From contig CAVYQF010000045.1 of the NCBI GenBank assembly GCA_963770545.1, positions 1-64,000 on the forward strand: a stretch of DNA of 64,000 bases, in the 5' to 3' direction. A program made the position numbers and the translations under genes. Numbering within the stretch: position 1 is the first letter of the stretch; each line of letters starts with the position of its first letter. The stretch comes from RYN-230 sp963770545 (GTDB taxonomy: Bacteria; Actinomycetota; Actinomycetes; Streptosporangiales; Streptosporangiaceae). Shown piece after piece: positions 10,188 to 19,564 of the stretch. Below the pieces are notes generated by a model. The model searched no databases and was not told the DNA's origin. It worked only from the letters and a program-made list of their open reading frames with translations.

Positions 10188-11198
10188 CTATTGCAGGATG
10201 TTGACCGCCCGGGCAATAACCAGGCCCAGGATCATGAGGGAGCTGACTGCCTGCACCGTCATGGCCAGTTTGGCCCACCGGGCCAGCGGCATCACATCGG
10301 TCGGGCTGAACGCCGTGGCGTCGGTAAAGCCGAGGTAGAGGTAGTCGAAGAATTCCGGGCGCCAGCCTGGCGGAGCCACCCCCGGGTTGAGCTGCGGGGG
10401 GAAGGCGAGTTCGGGGAACTCCCGCGGAGCCAGGAAACGCGATTCAGGGCCCCCTCCGTCAAGCAACCAGTAGAGGAAGGTAAAGGCAATGATCGTGTAG
10501 AGCCAGACCAGGAAACCGGTCTTGAGCAGATCCGTCGCGTTGCTGGTCTCCGGGCCGCCCTTCACCAGGTCGACGACGAGCCGCGAGGCGGCCACAGCCG
10601 CGCTGGCCACCAGCACCGCCATGAGCGCCAGGGCCAGCGCCCGGCCGGCCGTTGACTGGCGGTCGATGCGTCCCCGGTCGATGACGACGAGGGCCACCAG
10701 CAGCACTCCCTCGGCCACCGGGACGGCCCAGGGCGGCCCGAAGCTGAACCGGGGCGGAAGCACCACCGGCACTGTTATCGCCAGGAGCAGGGTGAAGGCC
10801 ATCGGCCAGCGTTTCTCGCCCAGGGCGCCCGCGGTCTTGGTCCCAGCTTCGGGCCCGCGGGACGCGCTGTCCCGCCGGGCCGCCCACCAGTCGCGGACGC
10901 TGGCCTCGGCCGTAGTCACGTCGGGCAGCCACTGCGCATCAGCGTCGGCGATCAGGGCCCGGGCCGCATCCAGCATCGCCGCCACGTCCGCCGGGTCACC
11001 GCTGGCTGGCACACTAACGACCACCCAGGCCCGGTCATCGAGGGACTGGCCCCGGACGGGCATACTCCTGGCTAGCGCGAGCTGCTGATAGCACGCGAGC
11101 CACCCGCCGGTCACCGGCCCCGCCAGCGGTATTCTCACCGTCACGCCTGCGTCGTCCGGGTGGATCTCGATGTCCGCCCTGGGATCGATGTCGGTCAT
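10188..11198 (-). CDS. Membrane protein with channel-like C-terminus, function unknown
   Basis: The 336-residue protein has about 115 soluble N-terminal residues and then five hydrophobic helices between about 130 and 335. The last part, DYLYLGFTDATAFSPTDVMP followed by a helix ending LGLVIARAVNILQ, recalls a re-entrant loop plus final helix as in small two-helix ion channels or DUF1345 proteins. There is no TVGYG selectivity filter, so a potassium channel cannot be claimed. It faces glgX tail-to-tail, 19 bases apart, and has no operon partner. I do not recognise a named function. Confidence 0.6.
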   Translation of the reverse strand: MTDIDPRADIEIHPDDAGVTVRIPLAGPVTGGWLACYQQLALARSMPVRGQSLDDRAWVVVSVPASGDPADVAAMLDAARALIADADAQWLPDVTTAEASVRDWWAARRDSASRGPEAGTKTAGALGEKRWPMAFTLLLAITVPVVLPPRFSFGPPWAVPVAEGVLLVALVVIDRGRIDRQSTAGRALALALMAVLVASAAVAASRLVVDLVKGGPETSNATDLLKTGFLVWLYTIIAFTFLYWLLDGGGPESRFLAPREFPELAFPPQLNPGVAPPGWRPEFFDYLYLGFTDATAFSPTDVMPLARWAKLAMTVQAVSSLMILGLVIARAVNILQ

Positions 11199-11396
11199 CC
11201 AGGATGGACCAGAAAGGATGGGAGATATTCGCGGCGAGGATATGCGACCTGCTCATGGCGGCGATGCGGTCCAGATGCCATAGGGGGGCTTCCTTATCCG
11301 GATTTTCCGGCGTGTAACCAGGTTCAGCCCAGGTTTCCGGGCCGGGCATCACCCTCGCGGGGTGGGTCCCTGGCCGGCCGGGCCGGTCGTGGCGCG

Positions 11397-12722
11397 TCAG
11401 GGGCGGACGAGGGCGGCAAGCAGCGCCTGGAGCTTGAGCTGGGTTTCCTGCAGTTCCATCCCGGGATGAGATCCGGCCACGATGCCGACGCCGGCGTACA
11501 TCGTGGCGTGGTCGCCAGCTACGTGAGCCGACCTGAGCCCGATGGCCCAGCTCCCGTCACCACGGGCATCCATCCAGCCGACTGGGCCGGCGTACTGGCC
11601 GCGGTCGAAGCCCTCGGCCTCGCCGATGTAGGCCACCGCCTCGTCGGTGGGCGTGCCGCCGACCGCGGGCGTGGGGTGGACCTCCGCCACGAGCTGGAGG
11701 GCGCTGGGCACCCGGAGACCCGGGTACGCGGGCTCGCCCCCGGACGGCTCCGGGCCGGCCGACAGTTCCCCGCTCAGGCGGGTGGCGAGGTGGGACACGT
11801 TGCGCAGCTCGAGCACGGTGGGCTTGTCGGGTACGTCCAGGCTCTGGCAGAGCGGACCCAGGGTGGCGCGGAGATCGTCGATGACGTAGGCGTGCTCCCT
11901 GCGTTCCTTGGGTGAGGCGAGCAGCCCGGCGATGAGCGCCTCATCGGTGGCCAGGTCACCGCTGCGGCCGATGGTGCCGGCCAGCGGGTGACTGGCGACG
12001 TGCGTGCCGCGGCGCTCGATCAGCAGTTCGGGACTAGCGCCGAGGAAGCCCTCGACCCTGAAGACCATGCACGTCGGGTACAGGGCGAGCAGCCTGGACA
12101 GGACATGGGGGATGACAAACGGGCGATTGGCTGTCACGTCAACCTGGCGGGCCAGGACGACCTTACCCAGCGATCCCTCACTGACGCGGGCGACAGCCCC
12201 GGCCACGAGGCGCCCCCAGGCGTCGTGGTCCATGACCGATGTCAGGGTGAATTGGCTCGGCTCCGGCCGGGGAGGGGTGAACCTGCCGAGGGCCTCGGTG
12301 ACCATCTGGTCAGCCAGGCGGGCGGCGGCCGGGCGGTCCCCGGCGCGGGTGATGGTGGTGACCCATGCTTCGCCGTCGTGGCGCCCGATCAGCACGCGCG
12401 GGACGGCGAGCGATCCAGGTGCGCCCGGCACGAACGGCAGCGCTCCGAGAGCTACCGGCCCGGTTCCCGGCCCGGCCACGTCATCGCTGCGGTGGATGGC
12501 AGCCAGGCTCCCGGTCACGCCGGCCACCGCCGCGGCGTCGGCGAGACCGCGGGGGAGCCCGATGCGCAGGGCTACGCCGCGCCCGGCCAGCCCGAAGTCC
12601 TCGTGCTGCCACAGGACCCCCTCACTGCCCGCGGCGGCGATGAGGCTGAGGTCTGCTGCGTCGAGGCCGGTGCCCTGGCCGGCCAGGCGCGCTGTCGTGG
12701 CCACGAGGCGGTCTGATGACAT
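11397..12722 (-). CDS. Isochorismate synthase
   Basis: The 441-residue product belongs to the chorismate-binding family (MenF/EntC/DhbC). It converts chorismate to isochorismate, the first committed step toward menaquinone or salicylate/catecholate siderophores. The catalytic C-terminal half is well preserved: SHPLAGTIGRSGD, ELRNVSHLATRLSG, EVHPTPAVGGTP with the acid catalyst region, and GWMDARGDGSWAIGLRSA. The ATG follows AAGGA at a good distance. No other menaquinone or siderophore gene is adjacent, so the menF and entC roles cannot be separated here. Given the cydAB and ndh genes nearby, a menaquinone role is the more economical guess. Confidence 0.88.
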   Translation of the reverse strand: MSSDRLVATTARLAGQGTGLDAADLSLIAAAGSEGVLWQHEDFGLAGRGVALRIGLPRGLADAAAVAGVTGSLAAIHRSDDVAGPGTGPVALGALPFVPGAPGSLAVPRVLIGRHDGEAWVTTITRAGDRPAAARLADQMVTEALGRFTPPRPEPSQFTLTSVMDHDAWGRLVAGAVARVSEGSLGKVVLARQVDVTANRPFVIPHVLSRLLALYPTCMVFRVEGFLGASPELLIERRGTHVASHPLAGTIGRSGDLATDEALIAGLLASPKERREHAYVIDDLRATLGPLCQSLDVPDKPTVLELRNVSHLATRLSGELSAGPEPSGGEPAYPGLRVPSALQLVAEVHPTPAVGGTPTDEAVAYIGEAEGFDRGQYAGPVGWMDARGDGSWAIGLRSAHVAGDHATMYAGVGIVAGSHPGMELQETQLKLQALLAALVRP

Positions 12723-12860
12723 GAGAAATCCTTCACCTGGCCTTCAGGTTACCCAGAGGTAGAGGTCAGCGGACAATCAGGGTAATTGGTGATACTTCAG
12801 ATGGTTCCTCCCGGAGGCGGCGCGGATCAAGCCCGCCCGGGATACCGAAGATCGCCCTGG

Positions 12861-12941
12861 CCGGCTGGGCCTTCCCCCGAGGCCCGCGGCCGCCGGGGCA
12901 TTGAGAGCGCCCCGTCGGCTGCGCCTTTCCCCCGGAGGCCC
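12861..12941. repeat. Imperfect direct repeat in intergenic region 12723-13018
   Basis: Two copies of a GC-rich segment of about 25 bases (12861-12885 and 12916-12941) match except for a few substitutions and indels; each reads roughly GGCTGSGCCTTCCCCC followed by GAGGCCC. They lie in the 296-base gap between the isochorismate synthase start and the GH15 stop. Both GC-rich copies could pair with neighbouring CCGGGG-type runs and act as terminators of the GH15 transcript. I see nothing else in the gap. Confidence 0.4.
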
Positions 12942-13018
12942 ACCCCGGCCGGCGGGGCGCCTCACCAAGCCCCTCTCCCATCGCCGCGTTGCTGCGGACC
13001 TGCCGGGCTCCGGGCCGT

Positions 13019-14899
13019 CTACCCGAAGGAGGCGGCGGTGTTGGCTTTCTGCTCAGAATCGATGAGCAGCGACACGGCCTCGATCAGGGCCAGGTGGGTG
13101 AACGCCTGCGGGAAGTTGCCCATGTGCTCGCCGGTGCTGGTGTCGATCTCCTCGGCGTAGAGCTGCAGCGGCCCGGCAAAGGAGAGCAGTTTCTGGCACA
13201 GGGCGCGGGCCCGGTCGGTTTCGCCGATCATGGCCAGGGCGGTGACCAGCCAGAAGGAGCAAATGGTGAAGGTTCCTTCCTTACCCTCGAACCCGGTGTC
13301 GGTTCCGTCAACCTTGTAGCGCAGGACCAGGCCGTCCTCCGTCAGTTCGTCGGCGATGGCCAGCACGGTGGCCTTGATGCGCTTGTCGGTGGGGGGCAGG
13401 AAGCCCATGATGGGCAGGAGCAGGAGCGAGGCGTCCAGGTCGTCGGTCTCGTCGTGCTGGCGGAACACCCCCCGCTTGGACACGTCCTTGGCCAGGACGT
13501 CGGCCTTGATCTCGTCGGCGCCCGCCCGCCACCGCTTGGCCCGTTCGTCATCGCCACGTTCCTCGGCCAGATCGGCGCCGCGCGAGGCCGCGACCCAGCA
13601 CATCACCTTCGACGCGGTGAAGTGCTTGGGATCGCCGCGGACCTCCCAGATCCCCTGGTCGGGCTCCTGCCAGTGCTGCAGGGCGGCGTCGACGAAGGTG
13701 GCGAGCCCTTCCCACACCGGCGACACGATCTGGCCTGCTCCCCGGTGGAACTGGACATCCAGGGCGTCGAGAATCATCCCCCAGACGTCGTGCTGCTGTT
13801 GGTTCCAGGCACCGTTGCCCACCCGGACCGGGCGCGCCCCGCGATAGCCGGACAGATGGTCGAGGGTGTGCTCGGTCAGATCGCGTTCCCCGCCGATGCC
13901 GTACATGATCTGGAGCTCGGGCTTGCGGTGCAGGTCACCCTCGGTGACCGCGTCGATGACGAAGCCCCAGTACTCGATCGCTTCCCAGTCGAAGCCGAGG
14001 CGGTACAGCGAGCGGAGCATGAACGCTGAGTCACGGATCCAGGTGAAGCGGTAATCCCAGTTGCGGGCGCCGCCCCAGGTTTCCGGCAGCGAGGTAGTCA
14101 ACGCGGCCATGATGGCACCTGTCGGGGCGTAGCTGAGCCCCTTCAGGGTCAGCGCACTGCGGTCCAGGTAGGTCTTCCACGGATGGTCAGGGATCTTGGC
14201 TGAACTCAGCCAGTCACGCCAGTAGTCGACCGTGCAGTTCAGCGTGCTGAACGCTTCGTCCAGGTCGGCCGGAATATGGCCGCTGCCGCCCCAGGACAGC
14301 GCGACGAACGCCGAGTGCCCCTCGCTGAGCGACGTGCGGCCATAGCAGCGGGCGCTGAGCACGCCAAGCGGCACCGAGCCCGACAGCTCGAGCTGCAGGT
14401 CTCCTTCCGAGGGGGTGAGGGTCATCGCGTCGTAGCTGTTGCCCGTGTAGCTCCACGTCCCACCGGTCCGGCCGTAGTCGAACTGCGGACCGCAGTTCAC
14501 GGCGATCTCGACCCGGCCGCTGATACACGTGGCGATCCGGACCAGCGCGCCGACGGCGCCGAAGTCGGCCGGCGCCCGGTGGTAGTCCGGCCGCCGCTCC
14601 TGGTGCTGGACCGGGCCCATGGCCAGGAAGTCCTGGACGACCATCCACCCGGTGGGCGTCTGCCAGGTCGTTTCCAGCACCATGGTGCCCGGTACGTACC
14701 GGCGATGCTGGGGGACGAGCGTGTTGCCAGGACCGAACCGGAACAACCCGGCCGCCCGGTCCAGCAGCGCCCCGAAGACACTCGGGGAATCAGGCCGGGG
14801 CAGGCACATCCACTCGACCGACCCGTCCGGGGCGATCAGGCAGCTCTGCTCGCAATTTGACAGGAACCCGTAGTCGGCAATTGGCGGGAAGGTGCTCAT
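13019..14899 (-). CDS. Glycoside hydrolase family 15 (glucoamylase or trehalase type)
   Basis: The 626-residue product has the N-terminal beta-sandwich (IADYGFLSNCEQSCLIAPDGS VEW-type opening) and C-terminal (alpha/alpha)6 barrel of GH15. WDYRFTWIRDSAF is the substrate-binding signature. The general acid region is GIWEVRG followed by FTASKVMCWVAASRG, and the general base region is STGEHMGNFPQAFTHLALI. Actinobacterial proteins of this type and length (600-670) include trehalases that split trehalose to two glucose as well as dextran or maltose hydrolases, so the substrate is uncertain. No signal peptide is seen, so it is likely cytoplasmic. It lies 76 bases downstream of the GMC oxidoreductase gene on the same strand and may share its transcript. 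Confidence 0.88.
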   Translation of the reverse strand: MSTFPPIADYGFLSNCEQSCLIAPDGSVEWMCLPRPDSPSVFGALLDRAAGLFRFGPGNTLVPQHRRYVPGTMVLETTWQTPTGWMVVQDFLAMGPVQHQERRPDYHRAPADFGAVGALVRIATCISGRVEIAVNCGPQFDYGRTGGTWSYTGNSYDAMTLTPSEGDLQLELSGSVPLGVLSARCYGRTSLSEGHSAFVALSWGGSGHIPADLDEAFSTLNCTVDYWRDWLSSAKIPDHPWKTYLDRSALTLKGLSYAPTGAIMAALTTSLPETWGGARNWDYRFTWIRDSAFMLRSLYRLGFDWEAIEYWGFVIDAVTEGDLHRKPELQIMYGIGGERDLTEHTLDHLSGYRGARPVRVGNGAWNQQQHDVWGMILDALDVQFHRGAGQIVSPVWEGLATFVDAALQHWQEPDQGIWEVRGDPKHFTASKVMCWVAASRGADLAEERGDDERAKRWRAGADEIKADVLAKDVSKRGVFRQHDETDDLDASLLLLPIMGFLPPTDKRIKATVLAIADELTEDGLVLRYKVDGTDTGFEGKEGTFTICSFWLVTALAMIGETDRARALCQKLLSFAGPLQLYAEEIDTSTGEHMGNFPQAFTHLALIEAVSLLIDSEQKANTAASFG

Positions 14900-14975
14900 C
14901 GGCCGGGGCCTTTCACAGTGGGGATCGGAATATATGGCCGGGGGGTCGTTTTCCGGTCATCGGGTCGCAGGATGC

Positions 14976-16529
14976 TCATGCCATCCGGCTCAGCAGGTGC
15001 TCGCCGACGCGGATCGCGTTGGCCATGGCGGTGAGCGCCGGGTTCACCGCTCCGATGCTCGGGAAAAAGCTCGTATCGACGACGTAGAGGTTGTCGACCT
15101 CGTGCGCTTTGCAGTTGACGTCGAGGACCGAGGTGGCCGGATCGGTGCCGAACCGGCAGGTGCCCGACTGGTGGGCGACGCCGGCCACCGGCACGTCCAT
15201 GCTGGCGTAGAAGTTCTTGCTCAGCACGTGGTGGGCGGCGATCCCGATGTGGTTGAGCACCTTCCGGAGCTCGTGGTACAGCCCGTCCGCCTCGGTGTCG
15301 TTGGTCGCGGTGTAGGCGAGGTGCACGTGACCGTCACGGTCCACCGTCACCCGGTTGTCCGGTTTGGGCACGTCCTCGGTGGTCAGCCAGAAGTCGACGG
15401 CGTGCCGGGCGACCTCCTCCAGGGACCATTTCGGGGCCAGCTTGGTGAGCTTGGGCTCCTCACCCTTCATCGCCATCGCGTTGGACTTCCCGAGCATCTG
15501 GATGTTGCCCAGCGGCCATTCCCGGCCGTTCCCGGCGAGGTAGAAGTCGTTCAGGCCGAGCGTCTTCTGGAACACCGTGTCGTTGCGCTCCTTGTCGAGC
15601 GCCACGATGGCCTTGCTGTTGTGGTACATGTAGTTGCGGCCCACCTGGTCCGACCCGTTGGCCAGGCCGCCCGGGTGCTGGTCGGAGGCCGACCGGAGCA
15701 GGATCCTGGCGCTGTTGGCCGCGCCGGCGGAAACCACCACGATGTCGCCCTCGTAGAACTCCTGGCTGCCATTGCGGTTGACCTGGACCCGCGTAACTGT
15801 GCGGCCGGACGAGTCCGTCTCGAGGCGCTCCACCTCCGCATTCACCAGCAGGGTCACGTTCGGCCGGTCCAGCAGGGGGCGGACGGCGATGATGTCGGCG
15901 TCTGACTTGGCGTGCACCAGGCACGGGTAGCCGTCGCACGTGGCGCAGCGGATGCACGCGCTGAGCGCCCGGTCGGCCTCGTTCAGCAGGATGCCGACCG
16001 GTGCGTGGAACGGATGGTAGCCGCCGGCCGCCAGCGCGTCGGAGATCTGCTGGACCCGTGGCTCGTGCGACACCGCCGGCCAGGGGTAGTCCTTCGAGCA
16101 GTGGCCCTCGGTGGGATCTTCGCCGTGGGTGCCGTGTACCTGGTACAGCCATTCGGCCTTGGTGTACCAGGGCTCGAACTCCTCGTAGCCCAGCGGCCAG
16201 GCCGGCGATGGGCCGTCGGCGTGCTTGATCTCGCCGAAGTCCTCGGGGCGCAGCCGGTACAGCGCGGCGCCGTACAGTTTGGTGGCCCCGCCGACGTAGT
16301 AGTGCACCTGCGGCTGGAATTGCTTGCCGTCGGCGTCGAACCACGTCTCGGGCGAGATGTACCTCCCGTCCACGAAGACGGGCCCGGGATCCCAGTTGTC
16401 GAGCTCCCGAGGCAGGAAATTACCCCGCTCCAGCAGGAGTATCCGTTTGCCCGACGAGGCCAGGGTGTGCGCCAGCGTTCCGCCGCCCGCCCCGCTGCCA
16501 ACAATGATCACGTCATAGTTTTCAGCCAC
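14976..16529 (-). CDS. GMC family FAD-dependent oxidoreductase
   Basis: The 517-residue protein opens with the dinucleotide-binding motif DVIIVGSGAGGGTLA. It contains GGATKLYGAALYRLRPEDF, a cysteine-containing segment (CIRCATCDGYPC, about 190-200), and C-terminal catalytic motifs VAGVAHQSGTCRFGTDP (His) and GAVNPALTAMANAIRVGE (Asn and FAD contact). This is the usual pattern of glucose/choline/gluconate-type GMC enzymes that oxidise a sugar or alcohol and reduce FAD. The segment AHQSGTCRFG is common in pyranose- and gluconate-dehydrogenase-like members. There is no signal peptide. Its neighbour GH15 and the downstream respiratory genes fit a sugar-oxidising role, but the substrate is not decided by sequence. 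Confidence 0.9.
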   Translation of the reverse strand: MAENYDVIIVGSGAGGGTLAHTLASSGKRILLLERGNFLPRELDNWDPGPVFVDGRYISPETWFDADGKQFQPQVHYYVGGATKLYGAALYRLRPEDFGEIKHADGPSPAWPLGYEEFEPWYTKAEWLYQVHGTHGEDPTEGHCSKDYPWPAVSHEPRVQQISDALAAGGYHPFHAPVGILLNEADRALSACIRCATCDGYPCLVHAKSDADIIAVRPLLDRPNVTLLVNAEVERLETDSSGRTVTRVQVNRNGSQEFYEGDIVVVSAGAANSARILLRSASDQHPGGLANGSDQVGRNYMYHNSKAIVALDKERNDTVFQKTLGLNDFYLAGNGREWPLGNIQMLGKSNAMAMKGEEPKLTKLAPKWSLEEVARHAVDFWLTTEDVPKPDNRVTVDRDGHVHLAYTATNDTEADGLYHELRKVLNHIGIAAHHVLSKNFYASMDVPVAGVAHQSGTCRFGTDPATSVLDVNCKAHEVDNLYVVDTSFFPSIGAVNPALTAMANAIRVGEHLLSRMA

Positions 16530-16815
16530 GAAACCGAATGTCTCCTGTCAGGGCATTGCGGCACATCACACCTGCGGGGTGACTCCGGGCGGAAATCGGG
16601 CGGCAGCGACCGCGAATTCAGGCTGCCTGCCGCGCGTGGTGCGGCAGAGGCCGTTCGTCCGGGGTATTAGCCAGGTGTTTACCGGCTGTTTAGTGACTGC
16701 TCACCGGGTGCTTACCGGGTGCCGGGTCGGCGGGCGCTGGGGGCGGGTGTCCATTCGGTGGGATCACCCGAACTGGGTGAATCGTTTCCCGCACCCCCGT
16801 CCTAGTTTGCGCTCC

Positions 16816-17700
16816 ATGACCGCCGATCCATTGCCCAGCTGGCGTGAGACTTCTGCGAAACGATCGATCGTGGAGTTCGTCGCCGCCGTGACCCACCTGG
16901 ATTCGCCGGATTTCGTCCCCGAGCCGGAGCGTATCGCGGTGTTCGACAACGACGGGACTCTGTGGACTGAGCAGCCCGTGTACGCGCAGCTGGTCTTCGC
17001 GCTGGACCGGGCGGCCGAGCTGGGTCACCCCACCAGCCTTGAGGATCTGCACGCGGGCGGCAGGCCGGCCCTGATGGAGCTGCTGAAACTGACGCACGCC
17101 GGCGTCACCACCGATGAGTTCACCACCGTGTGCCGGAGCTGGCTGGCGTCGGCCCGGCACCCCCGCTTCGGGCGGCCGTATTCCGAATTGGTCTACCAGC
17201 CGATGCTGGAGCTGCTGGGCCTGCTGGACCGCACTGGGTTCTCCTGCTGGATCTTTTCCGGTGGCGGCACGGATTTCATGCGCACCTGGGCGTCTGACGT
17301 CTATGGCCTGCCACCGCACCGGGTGATCGGCAGCGTGGGCAACACCGAGTTCCGCATCGGCCCGGCCGGTCCCGAACTCGTCAAGGGCGACACCGTGCAG
17401 GTCATCAACGACGGTCCGCAAAAGCCGAGCTCGATCCACCGGCATGTCGGGCAGCGCCCCATCGTGGCCGCCGGGAACACCGACGGTGACCTGGCCATGC
17501 TCCAGTGGGCCGCGGCGGGCCCGGGCCGGAGCCTGCAGCTGGTTGTGGACCACACGGACGGCGTTCGTGAGTACGCCTACGAGCGCGATCCGATCCTGGG
17601 CGCCGGCACGGACGGGGTTCGCGCGGCCGCCGCCGACCAGAAGTGGACCGTGATCGACATGGCCGCGGACTGGTCAGCTGTCCACCCGCCAGCCGTCTAG
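16816..17700 (+). CDS. HAD superfamily phosphatase
   Basis: This 294-residue hydrolase has all HAD motifs: FDNDGTLW (motif I, nucleophile Asp), FSGGGTDFM (motif II) and NTDGDLAML (motifs III/IV). A helical cap lies between I and II. It would remove phosphate from a small molecule that is not identifiable. I chose the ATG at 16816 because homologous-looking sequence begins there; the open frame extends about 79 codons upstream, but that part is low-complexity and unconvincing. There is no obvious ribosome site, so a leaderless start is possible. The 286-base divergent gap with the GMC gene holds short echoes of ACCGGGTGC (about 16700-16730) and no gene. Confidence 0.8.
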   Translation: MTADPLPSWRETSAKRSIVEFVAAVTHLDSPDFVPEPERIAVFDNDGTLWTEQPVYAQLVFALDRAAELGHPTSLEDLHAGGRPALMELLKLTHAGVTTDEFTTVCRSWLASARHPRFGRPYSELVYQPMLELLGLLDRTGFSCWIFSGGGTDFMRTWASDVYGLPPHRVIGSVGNTEFRIGPAGPELVKGDTVQVINDGPQKPSSIHRHVGQRPIVAAGNTDGDLAMLQWAAAGPGRSLQLVVDHTDGVREYAYERDPILGAGTDGVRAAAADQKWTVIDMAADWSAVHPPAV

Positions 17701-17704
17701 TCAG

Positions 17705-17729
17705 GCCCGGCCGGGTTCCCCGGCCGGGC
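17705..17729 (+). terminator. Hairpin terminator after the HAD gene
   Basis: An 11-base perfect inverted repeat (17705-17715 against 17719-17729, arm GCCCGGCCGGG) closes on a 3-base loop, five bases after the HAD stop codon. It has no T-run, which is normal for terminators in very GC-rich actinobacteria. Confidence 0.7.
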
Positions 17730-17794
17730 TGCGTGGCCTAACCACCCATCAAGGGGGATGCCCGGAGATGTGCGGCGGGAGACAGTGAAACCCA

Positions 17795-18103
17795 ATGACT
17801 AGCGTCCGGGATGGTGGCATGCCTACTAACGCGGAGAACAGCAGCAGCAGCTGGCCGGAGCTCAGAACCGGCCCGATCGTCACGGGTGCCGCGCTCTTCG
17901 GGGCCGGCACCCTGATCGCCCTGGCGGGCCTGGCCGTCGGCGGCACGCACCTGTTCGCGGCCACCCGCCGGTGGATTCAGCAGATGGAAGTGCCGCCCAG
18001 CGAGCAGGCCAGGATCAAGTGGGCCCAGGCCAAGACGGCTGCGGCCGCCGGTGCCGCGGCCTGGCAGAACGGCACCTCGGCTCGCGAGGGCGCCCAGAAC
18101 TGA
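17795..18103 (+). CDS. Small single-helix membrane protein, unknown
   Basis: The 102-residue protein has one clear membrane helix (GPIVTGAALFGAGTLIALAGLAVGGTHLF, split here by position: about 26-54). An amphipathic segment follows (ATRRWIQQMEVPPSEQARIKWAQAKTA begins after it), and the C-terminus is Ala-rich. A second in-frame ATG at 17819 is an alternative start. It sits 67 bases before cydA on the same strand, so co-expression with the oxidase is plausible, but no family or function is recognised. Confidence 0.55.
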   Translation: MTSVRDGGMPTNAENSSSSWPELRTGPIVTGAALFGAGTLIALAGLAVGGTHLFAATRRWIQQMEVPPSEQARIKWAQAKTAAAAGAAAWQNGTSAREGAQN

Positions 18104-18170
18104 CTCGTCGGCTGCCTGGCCTGTCTTCGGCCGGGCCGCCGCTCCGAGCCAACCAGGACCGGGGGAGTAG

Positions 18171-19556
18171 ATGACGAACGTCGATCTTGCGCGATGGCAG
18201 TTCGCGTTTGTGACGATCAATCACTTCTTTTTCGTGCCCGTCACGATCGGCCTGGCTTTCCTGACCGCGTTGCTGCAGACGGCCTGGTACCGGAGCAAGC
18301 GCGACGAGTACCTGCGGCTGACCCGGTTCTTCGGCGTCCTGCTGGTCATCAACGTGGCGATCGGCGTGGTCACGGGTCTGGTCCAGGAATTCCAGTTCGG
18401 GATGAACTGGTCGGCCTATTCGCGGCTGGTCGGCAACATCTTCGGCGCGCCGCTAGCCATGGAAGGGCTGGCTGCGTTCTTCCTGGAGTCCACGTTCCTG
18501 GGGCTCTGGCTGTTCGGCTGGGACAAGCTGTCCCGGCGCGTGCACCTGGCCACGATCTGGCTGGTCTCGCTGGGCACCGTCCTGTCGGCGGCGTTCATCA
18601 TGGCAGCCAACTCCTGGATGCAGCATCCCGTCGGCTACGTGATGGTCAAGGGCAAGCCGCAGCTGAACGACATCTGGGCCGTGTTCACCAACCCGGTGTT
18701 CGTGTGGGGATATTCGAAGGTGCTGCTGGCCTCGCTGGTCACCGGCGCCGCGGTGATGCTGGCCGTGTCGGCGTGGCAGCTTCGGCACCGCGGCGACCGC
18801 GAGGTGTTCACCCGGTCGGCCCGGCTGGCGCTCATCGTCCTGGTTCCCGCCATCCTGTTCACCATGCTGGTCGGCGACGAGCTCGGGGTGATCGAGGCCA
18901 AATACCAGCCCATGAAGATCGCCGCCGCGGAGGCGCAGTGGAACACCTGCCAGCCCTGCTCGTTCTCGCTGTTCCAGATCGGCGGCGGCAACAATGACCA
19001 CACCCCGACCCAGATCCTGGAAATTCCGCACCTGCTGTCGCTGCTGGCCACCAACCACTGGGACGGCAAGGTGGTCGGCCTCAGCCCGCTGCAATCGCAG
19101 TACCAGAAACAGTTCGGGCCCGGCTACTACGTGCCGAACGTATTCATCCAGTACTGGTCGATGCGGGTGATGGCCTACATCGGGGTGCTGGTCCTGCTCA
19201 TCGGGCTGTACGGGCTGTGGCTGCTGCGGCGCCAGAAACTCGTCACGTCCCGCCGGTTCCTGTGGGTGGCGATATGGGCCGCGCTGCTGCCCTTCCTAAT
19301 GAACACGGCAGGCTGGCTGCTGACCGAGAGCGGCCGGCAGCCGTGGATCGTGCAGGGCATCATGCTGACCAAAAACGGGATCTCATCATCGGTCAGTGCC
19401 ACCTCTATCTGGATCAGCCTGGTGGTGTTCGTCCTGCTGTACGCCACCCTGGCCACCGTCAACCTGATGCTGATGCTGAAGTACTCCCGGCAGCAGCTCC
19501 CGCCCGCCCGTGCCGAGGCGGATGTGGACGCACCCGTCCCGGCCGTCCAGTACTGA
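18171..19556 (+). CDS. cydA: Cytochrome bd ubiquinol/menaquinol oxidase subunit I
   Basis: The 461-residue integral membrane subunit carries the haem-binding and quinol-oxidising sites of cytochrome bd. The N-terminus LARWQFAFVTINHFFFVPVT holds the axial His at about residue 18. The segment NSWMQHPVGY is highly diagnostic, and the Q-loop region is short. About nine helices are visible. Cytochrome bd reduces oxygen to water with quinol, has high oxygen affinity and resists nitric oxide and sulfide. The ATG follows a GGGGGAG site. cydB starts 8 bases after the stop. No cydC or cydD assembly exporter follows, so those genes must be elsewhere or absent. Confidence 0.96.
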   Translation: MTNVDLARWQFAFVTINHFFFVPVTIGLAFLTALLQTAWYRSKRDEYLRLTRFFGVLLVINVAIGVVTGLVQEFQFGMNWSAYSRLVGNIFGAPLAMEGLAAFFLESTFLGLWLFGWDKLSRRVHLATIWLVSLGTVLSAAFIMAANSWMQHPVGYVMVKGKPQLNDIWAVFTNPVFVWGYSKVLLASLVTGAAVMLAVSAWQLRHRGDREVFTRSARLALIVLVPAILFTMLVGDELGVIEAKYQPMKIAAAEAQWNTCQPCSFSLFQIGGGNNDHTPTQILEIPHLLSLLATNHWDGKVVGLSPLQSQYQKQFGPGYYVPNVFIQYWSMRVMAYIGVLVLLIGLYGLWLLRRQKLVTSRRFLWVAIWAALLPFLMNTAGWLLTESGRQPWIVQGIMLTKNGISSSVSATSIWISLVVFVLLYATLATVNLMLMLKYSRQQLPPARAEADVDAPVPAVQY

Positions 19557-19564
19557 GGCCCGCG